Source: Bacteroidales bacterium (GTDB taxonomy: Bacteria > Bacteroidota > Bacteroidia > Bacteroidales > UBA12481). Taken from it: 6,915 nt of DNA. Below are positions 6,453 to 6,915 of this stretch, piece by piece. Each line of letters begins with the position of its first letter. The stretch's first letter is position 1. Location of the stretch: NCBI GenBank assembly GCA_021160155.1, contig JAGHDB010000199.1:1-6915 (forward strand), written 5' to 3'. The notes under the pieces are model-generated. The model ran no database searches and had not been told where the DNA came from. It saw only the letters and a program-made list of their open reading frames with translations. A program made the position numbers and the translations under genes.

Positions 6453-6472
6453 AACAGGGTATTTAACCTGTT
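6453..6472. terminator. Candidate terminator hairpin between convergent genes
   Basis: AACAGG at 6453-6458 pairs with CCTGTT at 6467-6472 around an 8-nt loop, followed on the + strand by a moderately T-rich stretch (ATTATTTT). It lies 37 nt after the second lipoprotein stop and 33 nt before the stop end of the opposing isomerase gene, where a bidirectional terminator would be expected. The 6-bp stem is short and the T tract imperfect, so the call is tentative. Confidence 0.4.
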
Positions 6473-6504
6473 ACTGATTATTTTGGCGCGTATATGTAAG
6501 AGTA

Positions 6505-6915
6505 TTAATTCAATGTATTGATCTGTCCCAGCAGGTATGCTCTTGATTTAATTAATTCCCTTGGAAAATCCTTTCCCCATCGGCCTTCGATTGAAATACC
6601 TCCTTGGTAATGAATAGCTTTCAGGGCTTTCAGGTAAGGATAAAAATTATCTCCGGCAACCCCGGGTGCCGTACGATTGGCCAGTTCGGCAATATGAATA
6701 TGGCGAAGGTGATCCGCGGCTTCTATGAGTGATCCGGGGGGCTCCGATTCACATCTCATATGATAGATATCTCCTAATACCTGTATATTCGGATGATTGA
6801 TTTCCATAACGATTTTCATTCCCTCACTTACTTTGTTGATCAGGTTACTCTCTTTTTTGCGCAGCGGTTCAATCACCACGGTACCCCCGTATTTGGCTGC
6901 TATGGGGCCCATTTG
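6505..6915 (-). CDS. Sugar phosphate isomerase/epimerase-like TIM barrel, N-terminus outside window
   Basis: The C-terminal 136 residues of a xylose-isomerase-like TIM-barrel protein (AP endonuclease 2 superfamily) are visible. The minus-strand frame stays open through the window edge, so the ATG at 6912-6910 is internal and the start lies beyond 6915. Numbering from that Met, the expected metal ligands and active-site residues appear in order: Glu15 in VVIEPL, Asp48 and His51 in GDIYHM, His73 in HIHIAE, Arg80 in NRTAPG, and Glu109 in ISIEGRW. This layout resembles ketose 3-epimerases and related isomerases that use a divalent metal to epimerise or isomerise sugars. The substrate cannot be told from this fragment; hydroxypyruvate isomerase- or inosose-type activity is also possible. 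No signal peptide can be assessed. It converges on the lipoprotein block and is probably an unrelated transcription unit. Confidence 0.85.
   Translation of the reverse strand, partial: QMGPIAAKYGGTVVIEPLRKKESNLINKVSEGMKIVMEINHPNIQVLGDIYHMRCESEPPGSLIEAADHLRHIHIAELANRTAPGVAGDNFYPYLKALKAIHYQGGISIEGRWGKDFPRELIKSRAYLLGQINTLN

Overview
The window looks like a chromosomal segment from a member of the Bacteroidota, probably Bacteroidales-like. The evidence is the Bacteroidota-type wording of release factor 1 around its GGQ loop, a full-length DUF2851 protein (a family I associate mainly with this phylum), the absence of convincing Shine-Dalgarno sequences before any start codon, and three predicted lipoproteins in a row. 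Base composition is moderate and similar across the window. Nothing points to a phage, plasmid or insertion sequence, and no tRNA, rRNA or CRISPR array was seen. No stretch longer than 300 bases lacks a gene.

Layout. Positions 1-4025 (+ strand) hold a housekeeping-type run: the 3' part of prfA (release factor 1), pyrF (orotidine 5'-phosphate decarboxylase) 3 nt later, a DUF2851 protein of unknown function, and an RmlD-like short-chain dehydrogenase. Gaps of 3, 57 and 39 nt without a visible terminator suggest co-transcription. A short spacer with five TTACA words (4036-4080) separates this run from the next block.

Positions 4089-6416 (+ strand) form a compact accessory block: a cysteine-rich lipoprotein, a lipid-anchored serpin with a well-formed inhibitory hinge, and a second cysteine-rich lipoprotein. 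The two small lipoproteins are diverged paralogues. They share a GFNCCP motif, a CxCxCLYD motif, eight aligned cysteines and an RT(F/Y)YPWG C-terminus. The serpin lies between them, 24 nt before the second. A surface or periplasmic protease-defence cassette is a reasonable but unproven reading, and it is the most interesting part of the window.

Positions 6505-6915 (- strand) carry the C-terminal part of a sugar phosphate isomerase/epimerase-like TIM barrel. It converges on the second lipoprotein, and a small hairpin at 6453-6472 may terminate transcription from one or both sides.
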